64,000 nucleotides of DNA. It comes from Eutreptiella sp. 'Long Island Sound 2002' (Eukaryota > Euglenozoa > Euglenophyceae > Eutreptiales > Eutreptiaceae). The stretch covers positions 41,541,228-41,605,227 of the forward strand of contig OZ038378.1 of the NCBI GenBank assembly GCA_964036045.1, read 5' to 3'. Under the pieces are notes generated by a model. It was not told the origin of the DNA, ran no database searches, and saw nothing but the letters and a program-made list of their open reading frames with translations. The translations under genes and the position numbers were made by a program. Below, piece by piece: positions 13,400-25,500 of the stretch. The first letter of the stretch is position 1; each line of letters begins with the position of its first letter.

Positions 13400-14112
13400 A
13401 GTAAGAAAAAGTCACTACCATGTCTTTCTTGGAGGGCTTGATCCAGGCCAAGCCCCCCTTAAAACCCTTTTGTTGATGCTAAGACAAACTTAAGTGTTTT
13501 TATCTCTCTTTTGTAGCCTAAAGTTCACTTTCTCAAAGTAACTAGGGTTGTCACCCTAGCCCCCCCATGAAGTTCACCCCTACCACTCAACTGAGCGGAG
13601 GTACCTTCCTTCATGGAGGACATACCAAAATAAATCAGGCATTTCATGCTTGTTGGCCTTGGAGGTTAAGCCTAAGTGGTCTCCCACCCCAAGACCCCTA
13701 TACTCAATTGTTTCTACCACTTATTGTGGTCCTACTTTGTAACTGTTTCTGAATTCAGTTGCTTGGCCAAGTCATATTCTGTGTGGTCCTGACATCTATG
13801 CCCCTCAGTCCTAACCAGCACCATTTCACCCAAAAGAGTGCACATGAAGTGCCTATTGCAACCTCTGAGGCAAGAGTCAGACCAATTTTCATATAAAACC
13901 TTTTGTATTATCCATTTGTGATTGATTCTATGTGCATAAACCTGCTTTGTCTATCTGCAGCCCTTCTGTGTTACACTGGATTCCAAAACCAATCATTGAT
14001 TCGATCCACATTCAGTCCTTGCTCTACTTGCTGCTTTGGTTTGGGGTTTTCAACTACAAAACCTGCAGGAATACATCAAAAGACCTAGGGCATAATTCAA
14101 GGACATCTTTCT
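13400..14112 (+). repeat. 5' LTR of element G
   Basis: The 713 bp are nearly identical to 37084-37796, with only scattered substitutions (for example near 13920, 13932 and 13969), which shows a fairly recent insertion. The start is agtaagaaaaag and the end gacatctttct. It should hold the promoter and polyadenylation signal of G, but I cannot place a TATA box with confidence. Confidence 0.9.
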
Positions 14113-14123
14113 GGTAGCAGAGG
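14112..14123 (+). promoter_or_regulatory. Primer-binding site of element G (tRNA-iMet type)
   Basis: TGGTAGCAGAGG, overlapping the last LTR base by one T, complements the 3' end of initiator-Met tRNA. About 70 bp of leader separate it from the gag start. Confidence 0.85.
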
Positions 14124-14193
14124 CAGTCCCTTGTGACCTTTTGAACCGATCCTGAGAAGAAGTGCAGAACAAAAGCTCAACAACAAGTTCATC

Positions 14194-17100
14194 ATGTCCA
14201 CGCCAAGCGTCAGGACCTGGCCTATCCGAACTGTCCAAGTACAAATGGGCAGCATGGCCCACCCAATGAGTGAACCACCACACCGAGCTCCACATCATCT
14301 CAGTGGCGCTTCTGGGTCCCAAGGAGATCCAGAACGCAGAAGGGCGGAAGAGAATAAAGGCCTTACAACCGAGGCCTTAGCAGCACACGGTGGAGACAGC
14401 TTCAGTCACCTCCACAGACGTGTGGCTGCTTCAGTATCAAGATCAAATTGTCCAGCTTCATCCTCAACTGCCATTGAAGGACCTGAGGAGTATGACGAGC
14501 TGAAGCAGAAGATGGATGAGTACATCCTACATCAGGAGTACTACAAATCCATCCGTGGGGAAGATGGAGAGGAGCCACTGGCTGTACATGGATCCATACC
14601 ACGTACAGACCTAGGGTCCTACGCGCACTCGGGTCCTCCGTCCACTGCATCCCTGCCAAGACGAACAAGACCTGAGTATCCAAGACCATGTTATCCAACC
14701 CCAAGGGCTCCCGAAGTGGGCCCAACACGAGTCGAAGAACAACATCATCCAAGCCCAACCTACGGTGCCCTGGATCACACGGCCGAGCTGTTGGCCAAAC
14801 TCCTGTCTGGATCAGAAGATCCAGATGTGACGGCCCTATCAGAGGCCATTAAGGCAAAGCTGGGTATTGCTAAACCCTTACCCAAGCCTGAGTTGCCCTC
14901 TCTCTCTCCAGGGCTGAGTACCCTGGCCGAAGATCTCAAGAGATCAAGGGTCTCAAGGCTGTTGCCTAAGGTCACCTGCCCCAGCCCCTTTCACCCCCGT
15001 GCCAGGACAGTGCCTATGGCTGATCTACAGGACGTGCCTGTCACAGAGAGTGAGAGAAGAGGACTGTCAGCCCTGGCCCCTCTTGCCGGCGTGTCGCCTA
15101 CAGGCCTAACTCCGGGGGGTGGGAAGACGGGCAGACCAATTGCCCAGGCGAACATCCAGCTGGAACTGCCGGAGTTCGACCCCAAAAATCTGCCTGAATG
15201 GGCAGAAGAATTTGCAGAGTTCCTTTTGTTAACTGGCCAATCCCATGTGGATGTGGCCACCAAATGTTCACTGCTAAAACGCTCATGCAAAAAGAAATTT
15301 TTGCAAAAACAGGTCAAACAGATTGTGAAAACCTGTTCTACTTTGGCAGAGGTACTCCTGAGGTTAGAGAAAACATTCCCAGTCTATGAGACTGACCTCA
15401 GCGTACGCACACAGATCGAGGAGCTACCTATGCTCCCGGAGTTTCCATCCGCTGCGCGAATTTCTGAGTATGTGTGCGACTTGGAGTACTTATTTTCGAG
15501 GATGAACGTGGGCTCCTACGGAGCCACTGAGCCCCACCTGTGGCTCATGAGTAAGATCCCCCAGCGTACGTGGGATGATTGCCGCTCCACCTCTGAGAGG
15601 AAGAGCAGGACCCACTTGTACGATACACTGGTGGATCTCTTGATTGAGCTAGCTCTTGAGAGAGAGAATGACTCCCACATGGAGAAATTCCTCAAGAAGC
15701 ATTTGGGACGAGGTGGTACCCCTACCCCCGAACGTGGCGAAGGGAAGGGGCATAAAAATCCCACTAACACCAACCAGGGAGGTGGTAAAGGGAGGGGCAA
15801 CCTACGTGCCATGAACGAGGTTCCAACTGATGCAGGCACACCCCCCCTGTTTTACTGCCGACCTGTCAATGACAAGGGGGGACCTTGTCATGCCTCTGAC
15901 TGCGATCTCCGCAGTGGCTGTATGCTGCAGATGAAACGTCAGCAGCATACTAAAGATGGGAAAACTGTGACCCATCAGGACCACTTCAGGTGTACCATCA
16001 CCTGTGGTTACTGTGGCAAACATCGTCACTATGAGGACGAATGCCACATCAAGAAACGCGAGAGTGACAAACTCAAGCGTCAGGAGGCGGAGCGCCAGAA
16101 GACCCAGACGCCCGCCAGAAATCCCCCGAATGGGGAGAAAGGTAAAGGAGGTGGCAAGGGGGGTGGCAAAAATGGACCCCCCAACCCCCAGAGGCGCTCA
16201 TCAGCGCCTGTTGCTACACCCACTCCTGCTGCTACACCCGCTCCTGCCGCAGGTGTCCCCCAGAAGCGCCCCCAAGGGGATAATGCTACCCCTGAGGGGA
16301 ATAATTCTAAGAAGAGGCGCTTGGCCTGGATGGCCAAGTCCCTCATGGCTGCAGGGGTGGATGTGAAATTCCCTGATGAGGAAAAGGGGGGCGGCTCCGA
16401 AGAGGAGGACTTGGTTTTCTGGATCCTCGTGAAAATCGGGGATCAGGTTTTTCGAGCGGTGCTTGATACCGGTGCAACACTTTCCATAGTGGCCCGGCGC
16501 TTGCTTAAAACTTTCAGGAAAACTAAGACCGTGGCCATAAGAGTAGGGGATGGGCGTACCATCCACTCCTTGGGGGGGGTCGATGTGACCATATGTCTGG
16601 GCGACGAAACCGTGACCCAACACTGCAGCGTGTTGGACACTGACGCCTTTGACATCGTCATTGGCACCGACTTTCTAAGAAGGAACCCCCAGGTAAAAAT
16701 GCTGTCCCTACAGCGTCCTTACTCTTTGCACTGCGACTTTGGCAGTGGGCTATTCTCCGTTCCTTTGGAGCTGTCAGGACGAAAAGAGTCTGGGCTGCGC
16801 TACGCAGCCAGAACGAACTATCGTACTGAAAACTACCAGCTGGCCCGTCACGTTCTTGAAAATGGACTGGCGGCCCTACAGGTAAACCTGGATGAGATCC
16901 AGGTGGAATTGTTTGCGAGCCAACAACAGCACATCATGCAGTTGTACTGCTCGAAACAAATGAACAATGCTTTCCGTTTCTTCTGGAAAGCAATGGGCCT
17001 AGCGTATGCTAACCCTCCCTTCTCCCTGCTCGCGAAGGTTCTAACCAAGATCGCTTATGAGGGAGGAAGGGTTGTTATGTGCACCCCTGACTGGGGTTGC

Positions 17101-19830
17101 TCTGGTGAACATGCTTACTGGCGCCGTATGCTTGACCGAATGACCGTGGGAAGAGTGCAACTCCCCGACAGCCCCATCTATGTGCCTGAGGACTCAGACA
17201 CAGCTATGCAGGCCCCTGAGTGGGCCAGTTTCCTGTCCATCATCGATGGATCTCTCAATCCTGTACCCCTGTGTGACCTGGACCAGGTGCTACTAAAAGA
17301 GGTCATGGCCGAAAATCGTGGCCTGACCCTTTATGATCTCAAAAATCGATCTCCTGAGCACCTATCTGCCACACTTACAGGGTGTGAGTCTCCTGATGAC
17401 TATCTGGAACCTGCAGCTGTAAAAGAGGATGCTGACGACCAACTGTCTGAGATCGCGAGCACTATTCCCTCTGTTGATCCCAGCTGTGTTGACCTAAAAC
17501 ATAGTGCTTTCCTGGCCGAGCTGTTGCTAGAGGAGGTAGATCTAGAGTCAACCTCTGAACCCGCTTCCTCTGTTGGGAAACCAGTGCTACACATGCAGCC
17601 TGTGCACACAGGTGAACCCGTGGCCCGGAGTGCTGATGCTCTGGCACGGCCTGCTGCTAATAACATGCCATTGTCTGAGCATGACACTCAAGAACTCCGA
17701 CGGCTGTTGTACCTGAAGGCCGAAGGTATTGAGCGCCAAGAGCGGCTGCAATACCTCAGACAGACCTGGAAATACTCCATCTGGTCTGAGGAGGACGATG
17801 AGTCCTATACGCTGCCTGATCCTGAGATACCTCTAGTGTATTCTCTACACTATGGGCAGCAATGTCCCCCTGAGTGGGACGATGGTACTGTACCTTCCGA
17901 AACTGCTGATCGGCATAAAAAGAAAGAACATGGAAAAAGCAACCTCCATGCTGATGAGGATTTCCTTCAGAAACTCGAGAGTCTTAACCTTGACCCCCGC
18001 CTGAAGAAACTGCTGATGACCTATGAGGAGGTGTTCGGCGCCTTGCCGCCTCCCCTTTCTTGTAAAAAACTGGTCCAGATGGACCTGAAATTGAAATCAG
18101 AATTCGAAAAGACGCGAGTGAGGCGTCGTCCCTATCCCGCTCCACAGGAACAGGTTGAAGAAATCGAGCGCCAGATCCAAGAATGCATTGATGCTGGCCT
18201 CGTTGAAGAGTATAAACACGGGGACTATCCCCATCACTGCAGTCCCTGTTTCCTTGTTGCTAAACCAGGGTCGACTGCCCTACGTCTTGTTGTAGACTAT
18301 GGTGAGGTCAACAAGAAAACCCAGAACCACTCAGGGAGTATTCCTAACATGGAAAACACCCTGGAGCGTATTGCCAAATGCAGGTATAAGACCAAAATGG
18401 ACAAACGTTCTGGTTTCTGGCAGGTTGACCTAACCGCCGCAGCTCAGGAGCTGCTTGCCTTTATAACCCCTAAGGGTCATGTCTTCAAGTGGAAGGTTAT
18501 GCCTTTCGGGGTGGCTAATGCCCCAGCGCTCTTCCAGGAGCTTATGAACAAAATTTTGTACATACTGAGGCGCAGGCCTCTAGTACAAGAGTTGATTTCT
18601 CGGGGTGCAGAAATGGAGGCTCACATCGACGACGTGAGTTTGGGTACTAATACCAAAGAGGACCACGTCCTTCTCCTCCGTGAATTTTTCATTGTCTGCC
18701 AAGAAAACCATCTCCGAATTAAACTCGAAAAATGTGAGTTTATGAAAGAGGAGATGGAGTATTTGGGTTTCGACGTGGGGTGTGGCTGGTGGAAACCAGC
18801 CACGTCTAAGATGCAGCCCCTACAGGACATGCAGATTCGCGATGACCCTAAGAAGGGTCTACACGATGTGAGGAGTTTTGTGGGCGCCTGTAATTTCTAT
18901 CGGCGTCACATCCACAATTTTACTTACTCCTCTGCACCCCTCACTGACCTGATCAAGAAAACTACTCCCTGGAGATGGACCTCCAGAGAGGAAGAGTGTT
19001 TCCAGGAGTTGAAGAAGAAGATTGCCTCCACCAACTGCCTGGGAGTGCCCCGCCCTGGGGGCGAGATAGTCCTGATCACTGATGCCAGTGATGTAGGGGG
19101 GGGGGGTACGATCTACGAATGGCAGGAGCTTAACCCCGCTGAACTAACCCACTGCCATTATCGTACTACTGGACTGAACCGTGATGGTTCGTTGAAACAT
19201 GACTATCCTACCAGTGAGTGGCGACTGGTGCCACTGGGACACTGGAATTGGAAATGGAACCAAGCGCGTTCCAACTACAGCACCTATGACCAGGAACTCC
19301 TGGCCGGTATGTTGGTGCTATCGTCACAATCCCGACTCCTGGGATCTAACCCTATTGTCTGGCTGTGTGACCAGGAGCCTGTGAAGTCTTTTCAGAAGGG
19401 CCCACCACCGGAAAAAGCAAAGCTAAAACGGTGGTGGACTTACCTGAGCCAGTTCAGGCTGACAGTGCATCATATCCCCGGGATTAAGAATGAACTGTCT
19501 GACTATATATCGCGCAACAACTTCGATGCGCTTATTGGTGAGAGCTCTGAGGCGCTCGCCAAAGAGGCTTTCCAGCGTATGGATGTCCAGCTTGACCTGT
19601 CCATGCGCACTGCTGGAATCCTGGAGGGTTGGAGTCTAACCGACTATCAGTCAGAGTATGAAGAAATTCTCCAAACCCTCAGCACTGGTCTCGAACCCCG
19701 TGTCATTGACGGGCACCAGTGGTATAAAAACAATCAGTACCTCTTCTACGAGGACCGAATTGTGGTGCCTGAGGCACGACTGGATGGGTGCCTACAGTGG
19801 TCCCATCTCAGTTCTGGTCACACTGGCGCT
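14194..19830 (+). CDS. Gag-protease-Dam-like-RT-RNase H polyprotein of element G (5' part)
   Basis: One ATG-initiated frame encodes 1879 codons of G before it runs into the inserted element B, which supplies 41 foreign codons to a stop at 19956. Gag has a capsid-like helical region (about residues 310-500), then a Cys/His cluster (YC...CHASDCDLRSGC) and a classic C-x2-C-x4-H-x4-C knuckle from Cys604. The aspartic protease has LDTGA (Asp758) and IGTDFL. A domain at about 904-1010 has VELFAS (904), NPPF (940-943) and TPDW (964-967) and resembles the Dam-like methyltransferase region of DIRS elements. RT has the active site HIDD (Asp1479, Asp1480), and RNase H has TDASD (Asp1630). The integrase starts with GHTG at the break. 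Gag and pol share one frame, with no stop or frameshift between them. All domains look intact, so G died by insertion and not by decay. Confidence 0.9.
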
Positions 19831-19834
19831 ACCA

Positions 19835-22190
19835 TAAAGAAGGTCCCTACCAGGACCGGCCCCCGCTGTGCCCCTTCCGCCTGTAACCCCTGCCGATTTG
19901 CTCCTGATCAACGATTGCATTGCTCAAACCCCAAGGTTCCAAATCCAAAAATATAGAAAATAAAATCCTCCTTCAACCCTGAATGGCAACCAGATCCCAC
20001 AAATACAGCAATAACCCAATTCGGAATCCAAATCAGGCTGCGGGCTTTCGTTCAGCACATCGATGGTCTCACGATGGCGGGCATGTACAAGAATTGCACC
20101 AAGGAAGAAAGCCCTGAAATTGGCATATGAACACAAATAAAGCAAAGTTGGGGAAAGAGGTAAACATACACATTCACAGCCATAAACCCCTCATTCCCTG
20201 GACTCAAGACCTTCCCTTGACTCACCAACATATTACCCTGAACCAGGTCAAATGAGATGGCTGAATGCCATGTGTCACAAGTCACTACATAAACCCCAAA
20301 AATGTGTTCACCCCCAAGCCTATAAATCCTAGTCCAATGAGGAAGGTGGCGTGTCATGGCCTAGAGTGGCACTCAGGACCATGCCCTACCCTGACACAAC
20401 CTTGGTTGGACTTGGAGTCGAATGGGCTTGGAGATATGCCCCATAAGTTTGAACTCATGGCATGCCAAAAACTGCCAATTCACACCATATTGGCCATATA
20501 TCAGATATATGCTCAAAATTGAAGTTACCACTTATCCGAAGGCTCAAAGCATTCATGGAATCGAAGTCTACTTTTCATGGAGGATAGAGACCAAAGGCCA
20601 ATGCCCATGTACATGTCCACTTTACCCTCGAAACCCCTTCGGATATGGGCGCCACGCACTGCCCAAGTCAGCCCATGATCTTGAGACCAATTCTTGTGAT
20701 CCTTCGTGCGCCAAGCCAAATGGAGTACGCGATCCGGCATATGGTGGTGTTCAACTCCAAAGCATATGCCAACATATGAACAACATACCATGGTTCGACT
20801 CCCCATAGGCTTCTTGCTGTTTGCCGACCAGGTAAGTACACAAAACGCAAAAATGAGCAAAAATTGAGGTCAAAAACATGAAAATATGACCAAATACAAA
20901 GTTGTCATGATAGTATATCTCTATGCTCACCCATGATATCCGCTCATGATTCAATACACAAATGATTGGAACCATTTGCGAACAATCTCCCCACTTGGAT
21001 CCCCAATCGGGCGCATGGAGATACCTTCGCCACTCATATCTACATGCCCCATGAAAATGGGAGTGCACTCATGGATCTCTTTGCCAAACATACCATGAGC
21101 AATACATATGCGGTAGACTTGGTCTAGCGCTTTGAATTCCACAATTGGGACATGGGCAAAACCCTTGTCACGTATGGCTCCCCATCTCTTCGGCCACACG
21201 AAGATATATAACATGGGCGTGAGCATATCAAGACATATACCATGCATATAAAACATACCCTCAAAAGTGGCTCCCACCATGATATGCCATGTCCCTCCAT
21301 GGACATAACTTCACGTTAAAAATGCGTAGGAACCCAAGGAAAGTATCTATGCAACCCCAACACTCATGCGGTACACTCGAAAGTCGCATTAAAATATTCG
21401 GTTGCACGGTCCAAGAGTTATATATCACTTTATACCCTCTTGACCATTATCCCTTGCTATACCGGGCATGTGTACACACCAAAGGCGTTTGCTGCTTCCT
21501 AAATTAAGTTGAGACTAAGGCGCTTGCAACCCAACCTTTCTTATTCTCTTTCCCCACACTCGCGCGTAGATATGGCCATTCAAAGTGGTCCCACGATTCG
21601 CTTTTGTTTCCCTTATATCTCCAAGTCAAATGGGTGGCAAGTATAAGGGAAACCTGATTCGGGCATAGGGAAAAGAGTATGACCACTCGAAGAAGTCCAA
21701 ATCAAGTGCGGCGATGTCGAAGTCGAAAATCCGATTTTGACATCGCGAAAAATTCAGATTAAAATTTCGAGTGCTTATTTAGAAAATTGCGGAAGCAACG
21801 AACCCTTTGCTGATGAAATCTGACCCTTCAACGGAGTATCCGCCAAAATATCTGGAAATAACAGTTAACCAATCGGTTAACGCAAAATCGCGAGCCAACT
21901 GACGGTCGCCGATACATTGACCATCAGAACGAAAGGCTGAAAAATTACGGAAACATCATGATAATAAAACCCTGTTGATTGCTGATATTCTGATATATAA
22001 ATCTCAGCTGGCGGCGCCTCGGTACTGAATATGGCCGCTCATAGCCGGAATGGCCAAACCTATCACACTATCACATCGGGTTAGGTCAGGTGGATGGGAG
22101 AGTATGATATCAGCCAATGGCGGCTTGCCGGCACATAGATACACACCCCAAGTGACCCCAAGATGGCCACCGGGGTCCGAACCGGCTTCA
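19835..22190 (-). repeat. 3' LTR of element B
   Basis: The 2356 bp are nearly identical to 30626-32981. On the minus strand it starts TGAAGCC and ends CTTCTTTA. It is AT-balanced, much less GC-rich than the internal region, and many small open frames in it are not coding. Its insertion adds 41 codons and a stop to the G polyprotein. Confidence 0.92.
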
Positions 22191-22201
22191 CCCCCCTTCT
22201 C
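22191..22201 (-). promoter_or_regulatory. Polypurine tract of element B
   Basis: The minus strand reads GAGAAGGGGGG immediately before the LTR start TGAAGCC. This is the expected primer for plus-strand synthesis and fixes the inner LTR edge. The same tract is at 43118-43128 in element D. Confidence 0.85.
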
Positions 22202-22582
22202 AGAGCGTTGTTACCGCTCGGAAGTCATTGAAGAGAGGACGGGAGGACCCCAATGGGCTCCAACCCCCCCCCTCATGTCCCAAGGACACATGGAGGCCCC
22301 ACACACGTCGTAGGCGTCCCCCATGCCCCAAGGGAGGGGTGAGGACACTGATAATCAGTGCCCTACGCCATATCCGGTCTCCTCTTGATCTACAACATGG
22401 ACCAAGGGGATCAAAGATAGAAAAACGTCGTCGGTCGACCTAAATAAGCATACCACAGTGAAATATATATGTGGAGATCGAGTGAAGGGGGTATATGGCC
22501 AATCAAGGCCGAAAAATCCCGGATGAACGCCCTCACCCGTCTCCTCAATCACAGAAACAAACAAAATGCCAAGGGAGATCCA
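22202..22582 (-). other. 3' noncoding region of element B
   Basis: About 380 bp lie between the pol stop (TAA at 22583-22585) and the polypurine tract. The frame after the TAA happens to stay open to a TGA at 22355. The equivalent region of element D (43129-43510) is also open but in a shifted frame, so I do not call it coding. Confidence 0.5.
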
Positions 22583-25500
22583 TTACGGTGCTACAGCAGC
22601 AACCAAATGGACTAACACGTCCTTGACATCCAAAGAAATATTCTTTTTCTTCAGGTAGTCCATCCAGACCGTGGTGTACCTCGGCACAAAAGTGCTCGGA
22701 GGCTCCCACGAATCCCTGGATGCGGCGAATCCCTTCCAACAGACTTTGTAAAGCCTACCCCCAGGCGTCCCCGGGTCCGGCTTGTCCGCCAGGATTCTCT
22801 CGGCGGTGAAGTCGTCGTCCTCACCCTCGTCGTCTGAGTCCACATCGCCGGCCGTGAACTCGAAGGTGACGGGACGTCCGCTGGGGTCTGGTGCTCGAGG
22901 ACGAAGCTGGGTATGGTCGCGGTCCAGGATCTTGTTATCCCCCACACGAACCGCATACACGTCCTGTCCGACCTTCCGCACGATTACCCCCGGCACATAC
23001 CAAGATGCCTGCCGATGCCTGGACAGGACATCCTTGTGGTGCCGCTCGACCCACACGGTGTCTTGGAGAGCATACTTCTGGACCTTTCCCTGCTTGAAGT
23101 ACTTGGCCCTCTTGTCATGCTCGTCCTGAAGTGCCTTGCACACTTTGGCCGCTGTGTCGTCTGCCTCAGCCATCATAGCGTTCGCATCCCGGGCCACTTT
23201 GCCATGGTTCAACCACGGGAGAGTGCGTGACACTCGATCCCGTAGGAACAAGATACGATGGGGCGACAGTCCAGTGGGTCCCGGAAGGTCGTGATACGCT
23301 TGGAGTACTCTCCACAGCGAATTATACCAGTTCCGGTGCGGTTCGTCGACGTGCAGCTGGCGGAACTTCTCGAACATCTGCCGCCCGGCCACCTCAGCCC
23401 GGCCATTCGACCGGCTGTGGTATGCCACGGTCTTGGCGTGCCGAATCCCCATGTGCTTGCACATCGTCTTGAACCACGTCCCGAAGAATTGACTGCCCCG
23501 ATCGCTGCAGATGACAGCTGGGACATCAAAAATCGTCAGCCAATGCCTGATCATGGCATTAGCGACGGTCTTGGCCTGCAGCGCCACTCCATGCTTCTCC
23601 TTCTTGTCCTTCTTCTTGGACTTCTTGCCAGGGACCGCCACGATATACCCACTGTGCCTATCCACCGCCAGAATGACACAGTCGTAGGTCTCTCCTTCCA
23701 CGGTGACCTCAGGCATGGCGAATACATCCATGGCCACGGACCGCATAGGGGCCTCTGGTATAGCCGTATACACCGGGCTGCCCGCTGTGGAGTGGTTGGG
23801 GCTCTTCGTGGCCCGACACACGGCACAGTCGCTGCAGTACCTATCCAGGATGGCGTAGTACCCCGGAGGGAACTTGAAACGCCACTCCAGGTCCTGCTGC
23901 ATCTTGTCTCGGCCAGGGTGCATGAGCTGGGCATTGTGCCAATGGTCAATGAGCTCCTCCACTCGGTTCTCGGGCACCAGCAGCTTGTCCTTGAGGAACA
24001 ACTTGTCGCCATCCTCGGTCAAGCCCTCGGGCCATTCGTCCTCCGACGGGGCGCTCACGGCATTCCAGTACTTGCTCCAGTGCTCGGATGCCGCGTAGTC
24101 ATCCGACCAGTCCTCTGTGAGCACCGACCTGACTAGCTCTACAGGGGCCACCATCCATTGCTCGAGGGCTTCCTCTCGAATAGCTTGGACGCGGGCACCC
24201 CGGAACTTGGCCAGGTCCGTATGATTTGCCATCACCACAAAACACCTGACCCCCTCTTGCTCCATGACCTTCTCCATCTCGATGATGCGCTTGGCCTCCT
24301 CGGTCTCCTCGGCGTCTCCATGGCTGGATATGTCCATCCAAGCCTTGCCCGCGGGGTAGGCCCACCGACTGAGGCAATCTGCCACAGTGCTGTCCTTCCC
24401 CGGGACGTACACGACGCTGAGGTCGAACTTGGCGAACGTCTCGTGCCATCGGGCCCTCCTGGCCGCTGGTCCTGAGGGGGTGTCGACATGCTCCTTGTGC
24501 CAGCTCTGTAGGGACTGGTGGTCTGTGCAAACCACCACCGGCTGCAGTCTGATGTGGCCAGACCACTTCCTGAGCGCACATACAATGGCGTATGTCTCCT
24601 TCTCCCTCGCGGTCCAGGTGCGGCGTTGGCCCTCGGCCAGGATCCGGCTCCAAAACGCCACGGGAACTTGAGTCCCGTCGTCCCGGATTTTCTCGAGGAC
24701 TGCCCCCACTGCATAATCCGAGGCGTCTGTCCGTAGCACGAATCCCTTGTCCGGGTCCACCAGGAACAGCCCCAACTGCCCCAGGAGTCGCTCCTTCAGG
24801 CAGTTGAACGCATCTTCAGCCTCAGGGGTCCAGGCAAGCTTCTTCTTACTCCCCTTCCGGCCATCGAACTTGCCCACTTGCAGCATCTTGTGCAGCGGCC
24901 CCGACAGTTCTGCATGCATTCGGACATAGCCCGAATAGTAGTTGCAGAACCCCATGAAGGACCGGGGTTCGCTGATGGTCTGGGGCTTCTCCCAGTGGTG
25001 CAGGGACGCCAGCTTCCCAGGCATGGGACGGCGTTGCCCGTGACCAACCACGTGACCCGCGAACTCCACTTCCTTCACGAAAAGTGAGGCTTTGCTGGGC
25101 TTGCACACCATGTTGTGCTTGTCCAACTCGCTGAGCACTTTGCGCAGATCCTTCTCATGCGCGTCGATGAGCTCGTCCTCAGTCATGTTCTCCGTGCCGG
25201 ACCCGATGATGATGTCATCCACGAAGGGATCGGCACAGTCCCGGACAGGACCGAGTAGGTCCTCCATCATGCGCTGGAAAGCGGCGTTGCCATTCTTGGC
25301 GCCCATAGGCACCACTTTCCACTGCATGGGCCCCAGCGGCGTCGACATCGCTGTGCAGGGCCTGGAGTCCGGGTGTAGCGGCATCTGGTGATAACCGTGT
25401 TTCAGGTCTAACACCGTGAAAATCCGCTTTTTCTGCTGCTTTTGGAGGATGGAGTCGATCAGGGGAAGCGAGTACGAGTCGTGCTCGGTCTGCTCGTTCA

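Noticed and set aside
20052-22443. Many 60-110 codon frames inside LTRs, repeated at 30843-32477 and 41078-42825
   Set aside because: They recur only because the LTRs are copies; their sequences drift between copies with frameshifts and show no constraint.
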